Origin: UBA995 sp035477115
GTDB taxonomy: Bacteria > Bacillota > Sulfobacillia > UBA995
Length of the DNA: 64,000 nt
Direction: 5' to 3'
Assembly: GCA_035477115.1 (NCBI GenBank)
Contig: DATIKW010000019.1
Location: 15,100-79,099, forward strand
The notes beneath the pieces are model-generated. The model saw nothing but the letters and a program-made list of their open reading frames with translations, was not told where the DNA came from and ran no database searches. Shown here piece after piece: positions 16,058 through 25,312 of the stretch. Position 1 is the first letter of the stretch. Each line of letters begins with the position of its first letter. The position numbers and the translations under genes are program-made.

Positions 16058-17547
16058 GCGGTAGGGGTCGGTTTGCGGCCGCCATCGGTCTCGAGATCCA
16101 CGTCGAGTTGAAGACTTGCACCAAGCTGTTCTGCGGGTGTCCGAACCGCTTCGGGGCGCCCCCCAATCGGCTGGTCTGCCCGGTATGCCTCGGGTTGCCG
16201 GGCACCCTGCCGGTGCTCAACCGGCGGGCGGTGGAACTGGGGACCCTGGCCGCGCTGGCCCTGGGCTGCCAGGTGGCGCCGGAATCGGTATTCGCCCGTA
16301 AGAACTACTTCTATCCTGACCTGCCCAAGGGCTATCAACTATCCCAGTACGAGCAGCCGCTGGCTTCCGGAGGGCAGTTGACTTTCTCGGTTGGGGGTGC
16401 GCCTCGTACCGTACGCCTGCGCCGGGTGCACCTGGAAGAAGACGCCGGCAAATCCCTGCACGGGGATGATGCCGCCCGGGCCGCCGGCACCCCCGGCCAC
16501 CATTCGCTGCTGGACTTCAACCGCTGCGGCGTCCCGCTGATCGAGATCGTGACCGAGCCGGAACTCAACTCGCCGGATGAGGCCCGGGCCTTCCTCGAAG
16601 CGCTGAAGCAGGTGTTGGAGCACGCCGGCGTGTCCGATGTGAAGCTGCAGGAAGGCTCCTTACGCTGCGATGCCAACGTTTCCGTCCGACCCGCCGAGTG
16701 CGGCCAGCCCGGGATCCCGGTCGAGATCAAGAACCTGAATTCCTTCCGGTTCGTCCAGCGGGCCGCGGCCCACGAGATCGAGCGCCAGTCGGCGCTGTTG
16801 GCTGCCGGAAAGCCGGTCGAACGCGAAACCCGGCAGTACTTGGAGTCCACGGGCACCACTGAGACGCTGCGCCGCAAAGAACAAGCCGATGACTACCGCT
16901 ATTTCCCCGACCCGGATCTACTGCGGCTGCGGGTTGACCCCGCCTGGCTCTACCGGCTGCGCGAACAACTCCCCGAGTTGCCGGCGGCCAGGCGCGAGCG
17001 ATATCGGCGCGAGTTCAGGCTGGCGGACGAAGACGTGGAGCAACTGGTTGCCGGTCTTCCCCTGGCCTGCTATTTCGAGCGGGCGGTCGCTCTTGGCGCC
17101 GACCCCCGGATCGCGGCCAACTGGACGCTGGTGGAACTGGTCCGGCTGCTGAACGCCCACGGCCGCCCGGCGGACGCGATTCCCCTCCCGCCCGAGCATT
17201 TCGTGGAATTGATCGCGTTGCTCCAGGCGGGGACGTTGAGCCGTCCGCTGGCGCGGGCGGTGCTGGAGGACAGCTTTCTTAGCGGGCGCTCACCGCGGAC
17301 CATCGCGGCCGCCTCGGGCGTCACCCAACTCACCGACGAGGCACAGGTTGCCGCCATGGTAGACCAGGTAATCGCCGCTCACCCCGGGCCGGCCGCCGAT
17401 TACCGGGCAGGCAAGGGCCGGGCGCTGGACTTCCTCGTGGGACAGGTCATGCGCCAGAGCCAAGGGCGGGCCAACCCCGCTCTGGTCAACCGCATCCTGC
17501 GCGAGCGGCTGGGCGATCTCACAGCACCTGCAGGAACAGACACTTGA
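16054..17547 (+). CDS. gatB: Asp/Glu-tRNA amidotransferase subunit B (GatB)
   Basis: GatB binds the mischarged tRNA and phosphorylates and amidates it with ammonia from GatA. The 497 residues contain GLEIHVEL, the zinc-binding cysteines CGCPNRFG...LVCPVCLG, FYPDLPKGYQLSQYEQP, and the helical plus YqeY-like C-terminal tail. ATG 16054 overlaps the gatA stop. The last 29 bases overlap the end of the convergent methyltransferase gene. Having gatCAB implies the organism makes Gln-tRNA and/or Asn-tRNA indirectly. Confidence 0.97.
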   Translation: MSGRGRFAAAIGLEIHVELKTCTKLFCGCPNRFGAPPNRLVCPVCLGLPGTLPVLNRRAVELGTLAALALGCQVAPESVFARKNYFYPDLPKGYQLSQYEQPLASGGQLTFSVGGAPRTVRLRRVHLEEDAGKSLHGDDAARAAGTPGHHSLLDFNRCGVPLIEIVTEPELNSPDEARAFLEALKQVLEHAGVSDVKLQEGSLRCDANVSVRPAECGQPGIPVEIKNLNSFRFVQRAAAHEIERQSALLAAGKPVERETRQYLESTGTTETLRRKEQADDYRYFPDPDLLRLRVDPAWLYRLREQLPELPAARRERYRREFRLADEDVEQLVAGLPLACYFERAVALGADPRIAANWTLVELVRLLNAHGRPADAIPLPPEHFVELIALLQAGTLSRPLARAVLEDSFLSGRSPRTIAAASGVTQLTDEAQVAAMVDQVIAAHPGPAADYRAGKGRALDFLVGQVMRQSQGRANPALVNRILRERLGDLTAPAGTDT

Positions 17548-18742
17548 GGTAGCGGGTTTCCGGGGCGGCCAGCAACACCGGGTGATCGGGCGACTGTCCC
17601 CGTTCGTCGAGCAGTCGCAATGACCGCCGCGCGTCCCTGCCCGCCTCCACGAGGATCTGGCGGAAGTCCTCCGCGGACAGGTGGTAGGAACAGGAGGAAG
17701 TCACCAGAAAGCCGCCGGGGCGGATGATGCCGAGCGCCCGCAAGTTGATTTCCTTGTAGCCCCGGATCGCGCCGGGCAGGGCGGCACGGCTCCGGGCGAA
17801 CGACGGCGGATCCAGGATCACCAGGTCATAGACTTGCCCGGCTCGCTGCAGCGCACGGAGTTCGTCGAAGGCGTTGCCCACCCGGAAGCGAACCCGGTCG
17901 GACAGGGAGTTCCGTTCGGCGTTGGCCGCGGCGAGTTCGATCGCCTCCGAGGAACTGTCGATCGCGTTGACCTCCGCTGCACCGTAGCTTGCCGCGTGCA
18001 GGCCGAATCCGCCCGTGTAGCAGAACGCGTCCAGCACTCTGGTCCCCGGGCAAAACGGTGCGATGGCATGGCGGTTCGCCGCCTGATCCAGGAAGTAGCC
18101 GGTCTTCTGGCCGCCTTCCACATCTACCTCCACCGTCAGACGGCCGTCGTCCACCACCGGACGGGTGCTGCCCGTCCCCCGCAGCCAACCCTTTTCGAGC
18201 GGGAGGCCTTCCAGGGCGCGGACCGGCGCATCGTTGCGGGCGAATATCCCTTTCGGCTGCAGGGTCGCCTCGAGCGCATCCAGCACGACTGGAAGCAGGC
18301 GCTCCGCTCCCCGGGCGAGCGCCTGTACCACCACGATGTCCCCGAAGCGATCGGCGATCACCGCCGGCAATCCATCCGCCTCGGCGTTCACTACCCGGGC
18401 CAGAGATGGCGGATCGGTACGCGGTCCGAGGAGCCCTTGGGCGGCAAGCCAGATGCGATGTTGCCAGGCTGCCCGAACACGCTCGTGGATGAAGGCAGCG
18501 TCGACCGGGCGATCTTCTCGGGTGAGCAACCGAACCGTGATCTGCGAGTCCGGGTTCCAGAAGCCGCGCCCCAGGTAACGACCCCGATGGTCCGCGACCT
18601 CCACCACGTCGCCCGGCTGGGCGGTACCGTCCACGGTCTCGATCTCGCTCCGGAAGACCCAGGGATGCCCCATCTCCAGCCGGGGCGCCCGGCCCCGCAC
18701 CAGCCGCACCCGCCCCGGTTCGCGAAACTGCCGATCGGCCAT
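17519..18742 (-). CDS. RlmI-family 23S rRNA cytosine methyltransferase
   Basis: The 407-residue class I SAM-dependent methyltransferase has an N-terminal PUA-like domain (RLVRGRAPRLEMGHPWVFRSEI), then a Rossmann domain with VLDAFCYTGGFGLHAA (SAM motif I) and LVILDPPSFARSR (DPPSF, the target-base pocket). RlmI/RlmK-type proteins make 5-methylcytosine in 23S rRNA. The gene is convergent with gatB and overlaps it by 29 bases. The family call is strong; the exact target base is inferred. Confidence 0.88.
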   Translation of the reverse strand: MADRQFREPGRVRLVRGRAPRLEMGHPWVFRSEIETVDGTAQPGDVVEVADHRGRYLGRGFWNPDSQITVRLLTREDRPVDAAFIHERVRAAWQHRIWLAAQGLLGPRTDPPSLARVVNAEADGLPAVIADRFGDIVVVQALARGAERLLPVVLDALEATLQPKGIFARNDAPVRALEGLPLEKGWLRGTGSTRPVVDDGRLTVEVDVEGGQKTGYFLDQAANRHAIAPFCPGTRVLDAFCYTGGFGLHAASYGAAEVNAIDSSSEAIELAAANAERNSLSDRVRFRVGNAFDELRALQRAGQVYDLVILDPPSFARSRAALPGAIRGYKEINLRALGIIRPGGFLVTSSCSYHLSAEDFRQILVEAGRDARRSLRLLDERGQSPDHPVLLAAPETRYLKCLFLQVL

Positions 18743-18787
18743 CAGTCCCGATATGCCTCCCCGTCCGCCCCTTGGCTCCCGCCCGCC

Positions 18788-19588
18788 TTACAGGTCGCGG
18801 CGCTCCAGCGCCAGCAGGGACAGGGAGAAGGCCGCCGCTCCCGCCCCGAGCAGGACCGCCAGATTCGACCCCAGCTCGTCGCCGCGCGTCAACGCCTCCA
18901 GCGGTGCGAAGTATCGGAACAGTGAGGCCACCCGGTAAGGCTCCACTACCTCCCAGATACCACCGACCACATCCAGGGCATACATGGCCGCGAACAGCCC
19001 TCCGGCGAGCCCCAGGGCTTGCCGCCCTTCCCGGGCGAGGGAGCCGATGAGGTAAGACGTGCCGAGGATCGACATGGCGAAGGCGAAAGTCAGGAGACCC
19101 GCGACCATGAACTCCGACCAGCCCGGCGGCTCGAGGCCAAGATTGACCGCGACCACCCGCAGGGTCAGAGAGAACAGCATGGTGACCACAAACAGCAGCG
19201 TGCTCACCGCCGCTAGGTCGTGAAGCGCCAGGCGGATCCGGCTCACCGGCCGGCTGAACAGGAGATCGACCGTCCCATCGCCCACTTCTCGGGCGACGAA
19301 GGTGCCCGCGGCGGCGGCATACATCACCAGCACCACCAGGATGAGCGGATGGCGCCAGATCAGCGCCAGGAAAGCCGTGAATCCGCCGGCCGCTACGCCG
19401 CCACCGCCGGCTATCGCCCGCAGCAGCCCTTCGCCTTCCCCCTCCATCAGCAGTTGATCCATCGCCGCCGGGCCCACCGCGTCATAGGCGGCGAGCATCA
19501 GCGCCCCGAACCCCAGGATCCCCAGGGCGGTCCACGCCGCCCCCGGGCCGCGCCGGCGCAGGCTGAAACCGAAGCGACGCCGGCTCAC
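18788..19588 (-). CDS. ABC-2 type transporter permease
   Basis: The 266-residue protein has six predicted membrane segments and the ABC-2 pattern with a mid-protein VARE-GDGTVDLLFSRPVSRIRL segment. The start GTG 19588 overlaps the stop of the upstream ATPase (GTGA), giving the N terminus MSRRRFGFSLRRRG; longer frames would run deep into the ATPase. It forms a two-gene exporter with that ATPase. The substrate cannot be read from sequence. Confidence 0.85.
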   Translation of the reverse strand: MSRRRFGFSLRRRGPGAAWTALGILGFGALMLAAYDAVGPAAMDQLLMEGEGEGLLRAIAGGGGVAAGGFTAFLALIWRHPLILVVLVMYAAAAGTFVAREVGDGTVDLLFSRPVSRIRLALHDLAAVSTLLFVVTMLFSLTLRVVAVNLGLEPPGWSEFMVAGLLTFAFAMSILGTSYLIGSLAREGRQALGLAGGLFAAMYALDVVGGIWEVVEPYRVASLFRYFAPLEALTRGDELGSNLAVLLGAGAAAFSLSLLALERRDL

Positions 19589-20466
19589 TCTTTTCCCTCC
19601 CTCGGCGAGGCATAGAACTCGAGGAAGATCTCGTCCAGGCGGGGAGGGGAGCAAGCCAGGCTCGCCACCGGCAGGCGCGAGAGGACTTCGAGGACGGGGG
19701 CGATCGGTCCGGAGACGGTGCAGACGAATTGATCAGGGCGGTCGCCGGGGCTCACGACCGCCCCGGCCTGCCGTAAGGGTTCGAGGTCGATCGCGCGCTC
19801 GAGGGCGACTTCGAGGCGGTGAAAGCGCTGGCGCTGCAGTTCGGCCACCTCCCCGGTCACGAGCAGTTCGCCGGAGCGGATGATGGCTACCTCCTCGCAC
19901 ATCTGTTGGACCTCGAACAGCACATGGGTGGACATGAAGATCGTCGCCCCTCGGCGGTGGAATCCTCGCAGGAGTTCGAAGAGACTGCGCTGGATGAGCG
20001 GGTCGAGGCCCCGGGAGGGTTCGTCGAGGATGAGCAGTCGGGGTGCATGCTGGACGGCCTGCACGAGCCCGAGCTTCTGCTTCATGCCCGACGAGTATTC
20101 GCGCGTCTTGCGGCGGAGGTCGGCTGCCGAGAGTTCGAGGGCATCCAGCGCTTCCTTCCGGACCGAGGTGGTGGCATAGAACCCCCCAAGGTGGTCCAGC
20201 AACTCCTGGCCGGTCAGTTCCGGGTAGAGGGACAGTTCTCCCGGTAGATAGCCCACCTCCCGGCGTACGGCCACGTCCCGCCGGGGATCGCGGCCGAAGA
20301 GGCGGGCGGCCCCCGCGGTGGGCCGGAGCAAACCCAGCAACAGGCGGATGGTGGTCGTCTTTCCCGCCCCGTTGGCCCCGAGGAACCCGAACACGCGTCC
20401 TTCGGGCACTTCCAGCACCAGGCGTTTCAGGGCCTGCGTCCTGCCGTAGTGCTTGGTGAGTTCCAT
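19585..20466 (-). CDS. ABC transporter ATP-binding protein (ABC-2 exporter)
   Basis: The ABC ATPase of about 293 residues has Walker A GANGAGKTT, signature YSSGMKQKLGL, Walker B LLILDEPSRGLDP and the H-loop STHVL, plus a C-terminal extension typical of ABC-2 drug/lipid exporters. The ATG at 20466 gives MELTKHYG, a rather abrupt start. A CTG at 20484, about 10 bases after GGGAG, would add six residues (MAAIQA) and give a more typical N terminus. It is coupled to the permease by a GTGA overlap. Confidence 0.9.
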   Translation of the reverse strand: MELTKHYGRTQALKRLVLEVPEGRVFGFLGANGAGKTTTIRLLLGLLRPTAGAARLFGRDPRRDVAVRREVGYLPGELSLYPELTGQELLDHLGGFYATTSVRKEALDALELSAADLRRKTREYSSGMKQKLGLVQAVQHAPRLLILDEPSRGLDPLIQRSLFELLRGFHRRGATIFMSTHVLFEVQQMCEEVAIIRSGELLVTGEVAELQRQRFHRLEVALERAIDLEPLRQAGAVVSPGDRPDQFVCTVSGPIAPVLEVLSRLPVASLACSPPRLDEIFLEFYASPREGKE

Positions 20467-20552
20467 GGCCTGGATAGCAGCCAGTCTCTACCGTCTCCCT
20501 TCAATCCGCCGCGCCAGTCTGCTGCGAATGGCGGCGCGTGAGCGTCCGACTC

Positions 20553-20954
20553 CTAGCGGACCAGGATGAACGCGAGTGATGCCAGGCCGAACGGCAACTG
20601 AATCAGTGTCCCCGGGATCGGCGACCAGCGGCCGTGTAGATGGTAGCCGTTATGGGTGGGGAAACCGCACCGTCCGCGCCAAAGACCGAAGTGACGCAGC
20701 GCCACCTCGAGATCGGGCGCGGTCGCAGCCAGGGCGCCCCACCAACCGGCCGCGGCGAGGCACGACCGCAAGAGGTAGAAAGCGGTGGCACCCACGGACA
20801 CATCGAGCAGGACTCCTCGCCAGTCCGTCACATCGTGGTGGGGGATGATGTCCAGGACCAGATGCGAAGTCAGGCCAATCGCTACCGCTGCCGCCGGCGC
20901 GCCAACATGGACGCCGAGGGCGGCTCCCGCCAGAGCGTGCGTAGTGAAGTTCAT
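20553..20954 (-). CDS. Small membrane-bound metal-dependent hydrolase-like protein
   Basis: The 133-residue protein has hydrophobic segments and conserved histidines: HALAGAALG near the N terminus, SHLVLDIIPHHD in the first third, and HNGYHLHGRW later. This pattern resembles the YdjM/DUF457-like family of membrane-associated putative metal-dependent hydrolases. It is about 90 bases from both neighbours, and the upstream ABC pair is on the same strand. No function can be assigned. Confidence 0.6.
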   Translation of the reverse strand: MNFTTHALAGAALGVHVGAPAAAVAIGLTSHLVLDIIPHHDVTDWRGVLLDVSVGATAFYLLRSCLAAAGWWGALAATAPDLEVALRHFGLWRGRCGFPTHNGYHLHGRWSPIPGTLIQLPFGLASLAFILVR

Positions 20955-21044
20955 GGGGGTTCCTCGTTCAACGGACGCGGCTGTTTCTCCTCTTATGAGT
21001 AGCCTTCCCCCCGTCAGCCCCCCGTCCGGCGTCGATAGCTCCTT

Positions 21045-23210
21045 TCACCCCGGGCTCTCGCCATACAGCCAGCGGTACATCAGCCAGTCGCCGAGCACCA
21101 GTGATACATATTCCCGGGTCTCGGTGAATCCCACGATCCAGGGGAAGTCGGTGCGTTCGCGGTAATCGGGCGAGGCAACCCACCGCTGGACGCTGCCCCA
21201 ACCCCCGTTGTAGGCGGCGATGGCGTGGAGGTACTCCCCGTCGAACGTGTCCAGCAGGTGGCGGATGTACCATGCACCGAGCAAGATGTTGTGGGCCGGG
21301 TCGAAAAGGGCTTCTTTGCTCGTCCGCCATCCCGCCCGCTCGGCGATCCACTCACCGGTCGTCGGGAGGATCTGCATCAGCCCCCGGGCATCGGCCACTG
21401 AGATCGCGTCGGCGCGGAAGTGACTCTCCGTGCGCATGATGGCGAGGATGAGCAAGGGGTCAAGCTGGAACCGTTCGGACGCGGCCCGCACCAGGTCCCA
21501 GTATGCCAGCGGATATCGCAGGCGCAGCAGCCGGTCGGCGGGCAGATGGGGGGCGAGGGCCACCGCCGCCCGCAGGGCGCGGTGGTATTCGCCCCGCTCC
21601 TTCAACCACCCGGCGGCCTGCAGGCGGTCCTCGGGCGCGCCTCGGGCCAGCAGTATATCGACTTCCGCCTGGGCCCACTCGCGGCCCGCCTCAGGGCCGA
21701 GGAAGTCGAGCAACGCGGCGGCGGGCATGACCACCCCGTTCGGGGCATCGTCCTCGCCGGCTGCCGCCGGCAGGGCGACCTCGACTCCCGCCAGGTAGGC
21801 CAGTCCGGGCGACAGGCGCAGGCGGTACTCGGCCTGGCGGTCGCCTCGCCCGATTCTCCGGGTCAGCACCAGGCAACGGAGCGCGGCATCGTCGGCCAGG
21901 GGACTGGTGCCGAAAGCCAGGCTCTCGTAGGCCGCCAGGGCTTCCGGGAAGCGCTCGAGCCGCTCCAGCAGCCGGGCGGCGCGCCATTGAGCTTCGGCTT
22001 CGGGCGCAGCCCGAAATGCCTTTATGGCCTCGTCGGTGCGGCCGAGGGCCTGCAGGGCCCTGCCCCGGCCGAAGGATCCTGCCCGTCCCAGCCCGGTATA
22101 CACCGCCAGTGCTTCTTGCCAGCGGCCGAGGCGTTCCAGGGAACTGGCGTACTCCGTCCTCGCTCGGGCGTCGCCGGGATAGTGCCGCAGGAAAGCCGAG
22201 AACTCCCGTACCGCATCCCCGTGCCGCCGCAGAGCCTGAAGGGCGCGGGCGCGTTGGAGGGCAGCCGAGGGGCCTTCCACTCCCTCGAGGACCGCCAGGG
22301 CCTCATGGAACAGCCGGCGCCGGTTGAACAACTCGGCGGCCCGAGGTGGCTCCGCCAGCCTGCGGACGGCCTCCCGGGCCTCTTCTAGCGGCAGGAGCCG
22401 CGACCACTCCGCCATAGCACCTTCCGAGTCTCCCACGGCCTCCAGCGCCCGGGCCAGTTCCCGGCGCTCGCCGGGATCGTCCCGCAACTCCAGGGCCAAC
22501 CTGGAATACTCGGCAGCTTCGGTCCAGTCTCCTCGCAACCGGGCGGCCGCGGCGACCGCAGCGCGGGCATGGTAGCCGATAGCGTCATCCCACAGGGACA
22601 TGGCCCGCAATTCGTCGAGGGTGGCGGGCAGGCGGGCCCGCAGGTCCCACAGGATCAGGTAGTCTTCCAGGGGGAATTCGACCAAAGACGGCGGGACCGC
22701 CACCGGATGGGCGATTTCCGGCAGTTCGCCCGGGGGGCCGACTAGGACCGCCCGCTCTTCCGCGTGCCATCCCGTTTCAAAGCCCAGCGCCTCGGCGACG
22801 GGCCGGATGGGGACGGCCATGGTTCCCGAGGGCAGGACCAGGGGAGCGGCATCCATCGGCCGGTCCTGCCCATTTGCGGTCAAGCTAGGGGAGCCTGCCC
22901 GCAGCCGAACCTCCCGGCCGCCCCGGCCGAGGATGAGGATATCCGGGGCAGCAGCCTGGTCTTCCGGAATCGTCGCTCCCAGGGCGTGGGCGACCGCCGG
23001 CAAGGTGGCGAACGCTTGGCCGCGATGGATGAAAGCGGGGACCTCCATCTCCGCCGGAGCGGCGTCCACCGCGTAGACGGCGCTGCCGATGTGGAAGCTG
23101 CTAAAAGGCAAGGGGACCGGCGGGGCGACCGCCGGCCGCGGGAGGATGGCCATGGCCAGCACGATCGCCAGGACGGTCAACGGGACGAGGACTCTGACTC
23201 GCGGCATCAC
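21045..23210 (-). CDS. Soluble lytic murein transglycosylase with TPR region and N-terminal stalk domain
   Basis: The 721-residue exported protein has a signal anchor (MMPRVRVLVPLTVLAIVLAM), then a region like the copper-amine-oxidase N-terminal/stalk domain (about 45-155), a long stretch of TPR-like helices (about 190-520), and a C-terminal SLT goose-type lysozyme domain. The SLT domain has the catalytic Glu in LAIMRTESHFRADAIS and the motifs GLMQILPTTG and AIAAYNGGWGSV. It cleaves peptidoglycan glycan strands. The architecture matches Slt-like enzymes of Bacillota. Confidence 0.9.
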   Translation of the reverse strand: MMPRVRVLVPLTVLAIVLAMAILPRPAVAPPVPLPFSSFHIGSAVYAVDAAPAEMEVPAFIHRGQAFATLPAVAHALGATIPEDQAAAPDILILGRGGREVRLRAGSPSLTANGQDRPMDAAPLVLPSGTMAVPIRPVAEALGFETGWHAEERAVLVGPPGELPEIAHPVAVPPSLVEFPLEDYLILWDLRARLPATLDELRAMSLWDDAIGYHARAAVAAAARLRGDWTEAAEYSRLALELRDDPGERRELARALEAVGDSEGAMAEWSRLLPLEEAREAVRRLAEPPRAAELFNRRRLFHEALAVLEGVEGPSAALQRARALQALRRHGDAVREFSAFLRHYPGDARARTEYASSLERLGRWQEALAVYTGLGRAGSFGRGRALQALGRTDEAIKAFRAAPEAEAQWRAARLLERLERFPEALAAYESLAFGTSPLADDAALRCLVLTRRIGRGDRQAEYRLRLSPGLAYLAGVEVALPAAAGEDDAPNGVVMPAAALLDFLGPEAGREWAQAEVDILLARGAPEDRLQAAGWLKERGEYHRALRAAVALAPHLPADRLLRLRYPLAYWDLVRAASERFQLDPLLILAIMRTESHFRADAISVADARGLMQILPTTGEWIAERAGWRTSKEALFDPAHNILLGAWYIRHLLDTFDGEYLHAIAAYNGGWGSVQRWVASPDYRERTDFPWIVGFTETREYVSLVLGDWLMYRWLYGESPG

Positions 23211-23337
23211 CCGCTGGTACCTCCCCTCGGCCGGTCGGCGCCTGCCCGGCGCGTGCCCTGGTGAAGGGTATAATTCGACGTCGGGCCCGGAATCCCCCGG
23301 GGGATGCCGCTGACTTATTGTCCCAGCTGGCAGGGTG

Positions 23338-24216
23338 TTACGGTTTGCCGGTCGTTCCCTTTGGTCCCTCCGGCGGTCCCTGGGGCCGGGTATGGACGTT
23401 GATCAGCGGGACCAGCATGTTCATGGCCAGGATGCCGAAGGTGGTGCCTTCGGGAAAGGTGCTCCAGAACCGCATCGCCATGATGATGACGGCGATGCCT
23501 GCGCCGAAAACCCAGCGTCCCGCATGATAGCGGGGGGAGGTGACCGGATCGGTGGCCATGAACAGCGCGCCCAGCAGCAAGCTGCCCGAGAACAGATGGA
23601 AGAGGGGATCCTGGCCGGCGGTCAGGGCGATGACGGCCGTCGTCCCGAGTATGGCCACGGGTATGCGCCAGTTGGCCCACGCGTTATAGGCGAGCCAGCC
23701 GAATCCCAGCAGCAGGGCGATGGCAGAGGTCTCACCGATGCAGCCGGCCCGGTTCCCGGCGAACAGGTCGAAGAGGGGAGGGACGGCATGCCCCGCCCGG
23801 AAAGCCTGCAGGGGGGTGGCGGTGGCGGTCATGTCCACCGGCGTGAGCCAGGGGGCCATGGTGCCGGGGAACAGCAGCACCAGCAGCAACCGCCCGAATA
23901 ACACAGGATTGAAGACATTCTTGCCGAACCCGCCCCACAGCAGCTTGCCCGCGATGATCGCCAGGGCCGCGCCCACGGCGGCGAGATACAGGGGCAGCGA
24001 CGGCGACAAGGTCAGCCCGAACAGGAGCCCGGTGACGGCGGCGCTCAGGTCCTTGATGCGCACCGGGGTCTTTGCCGCCAGTTGCCACAAGGCCTCGGCC
24101 CCGACCGCCGTCGCCATGCTTACCGCGATCAGCGCCAGCGCATCCCACCGATACAGCCACAGGCCGGCAACGGTAGCCGGCACCAGTGCCAGCAACATGC
24201 CTCGCATCATCTTCAT
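23338..24216 (-). CDS. RnfD/NqrB-family membrane protein, orphan
   Basis: The 292-residue protein with 8-9 hydrophobic segments matches the RnfD/NqrB family: KLLWGGFGKNVFNPVLFGR, the FMN-threonine region MTATATPLQAF, and GNRAGCIGETSAIALLLGF. In Rnf complexes the subunit carries covalent FMN and moves electrons between ferredoxin and NAD while pumping ions. No rnfABCEG genes are in this window, so it is alone here. It lies upstream of the transglycosylase gene on the same strand with a gap of 127 bases. Confidence 0.8.
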   Translation of the reverse strand: MKMMRGMLLALVPATVAGLWLYRWDALALIAVSMATAVGAEALWQLAAKTPVRIKDLSAAVTGLLFGLTLSPSLPLYLAAVGAALAIIAGKLLWGGFGKNVFNPVLFGRLLLVLLFPGTMAPWLTPVDMTATATPLQAFRAGHAVPPLFDLFAGNRAGCIGETSAIALLLGFGWLAYNAWANWRIPVAILGTTAVIALTAGQDPLFHLFSGSLLLGALFMATDPVTSPRYHAGRWVFGAGIAVIIMAMRFWSTFPEGTTFGILAMNMLVPLINVHTRPQGPPEGPKGTTGKP

Positions 24217-24265
24217 TCGGCACTACCTCCTTAGCACTTGAAGACCCGAGCCGCCGCATTCCTTG

Positions 24266-25312
24266 TCAGGTAATGCGCCACCATGGCGTAGCCAACACCC
24301 GCTTCGTGATGGGGAATGTCTCGGTCCCGCCGTAAAGCAGCAGGGCTCCGTCAGTGAGGTCGGGGTATTCCTCGATGAACGCCTCCAGCCCTCCGGCGTC
24401 GGCCGGCGATATGCGAACAGCGCTCTTCACCTCAATGGGCAACAGACGCCGGTCGGTCTCGATGACGAAATCCACCTCGTGTCCGGTCGCGGTGCGCCAG
24501 AACAGGACTTCCGGCCGGCGAGGCTGTACGTCCCGCCAGGCCAAGAGGTCGATCAGCACCAGATTCTCGAGATGCGCGCCTCGCGGGTGGGTCTCCCCCG
24601 CCAGTTGAAGCGCCAGCGCGGTGTCGTACCAGTATAGCTTGGGGGTTTTGACCAAGCGGCGCCTCCGGCTAACCGAGTAGGCTGGCAGGCGAATGGCGAG
24701 GTAACTCGCATCCATCAGGTTCAGAAAGCGGTGTACCTGAGGTTGGCTGATGCCGACGTCCCGGCCTAACTCCGTCTGGTTGATTAGGCCGCCGGTGCGC
24801 AGGCATGCCGCTCGCATCAGACGGCGGAAGTCGGCCAGATTCTCGACCGCCCGCAGGACCTGTAGATCTCGCTCGAGGTAGGTCTGCACGTAGCCGGAGA
24901 ACCAGAGCGTACGCGCCTCCTCATCCCGCAACTCGCATGCCGGCACGGGAAAGCCCCCCAGGAGCACCGCATCCCGCCAGTCTTCGCGGGGCCCGGCATG
25001 GGTGGAAAGAAGGTCAGGCCATCGGGAAAACGGTGCGGCCAGGAGTTCACCCCACGGGCCGGTGCTTCCCAGACCCAGGCGCTCGCGCCGGGTGAACGGC
25101 CAGAGCGTGACGTATACCGTGCGGCCGGCAAGCGTTTCGCTGATGCGTTCCATCATCAGGAAATTCGCTGAGCCCGTCAGGACGAAACGACCCGGACGGC
25201 GAGGGTGATCGGCATCCACGGCGCGCTTCACCGCTATCAGCAGTTCTCGCGCCCGTTGCACCTCGTCCAGGATGAGCGTGGGAGCCGCATCCATAGCTCG
25301 CCGCCCGGTCAT
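24266..25312 (-). pseudogene. 5'-truncated AAA ATPase of the DUF4143 family
   Basis: The frame encodes the Walker B part of an AAA_14 ATPase (PTLILDEVQRARELL), sensor 1 (FVLTGSANFLMM), WPFTRRE and a complete DUF4143 C-terminal nuclease-like domain (LFWRTATGHEVDFVIE...LPIEVKSA). The expected N-terminal part of about 70-90 residues with Walker A is absent. The frame instead begins at ATG 25312, overlapping the stop of the upstream moeB gene (ATGA). The missing P-loop means no ATPase activity. I read it as a gene truncated by a deletion that fused its middle to the moeB 3' end. Confidence 0.8.

Noticed and set aside
23269..23274. Perfect TATAAT on the plus strand
   Set aside because: No -35 box at 16-18 bases, and the neighbouring genes are on the minus strand.
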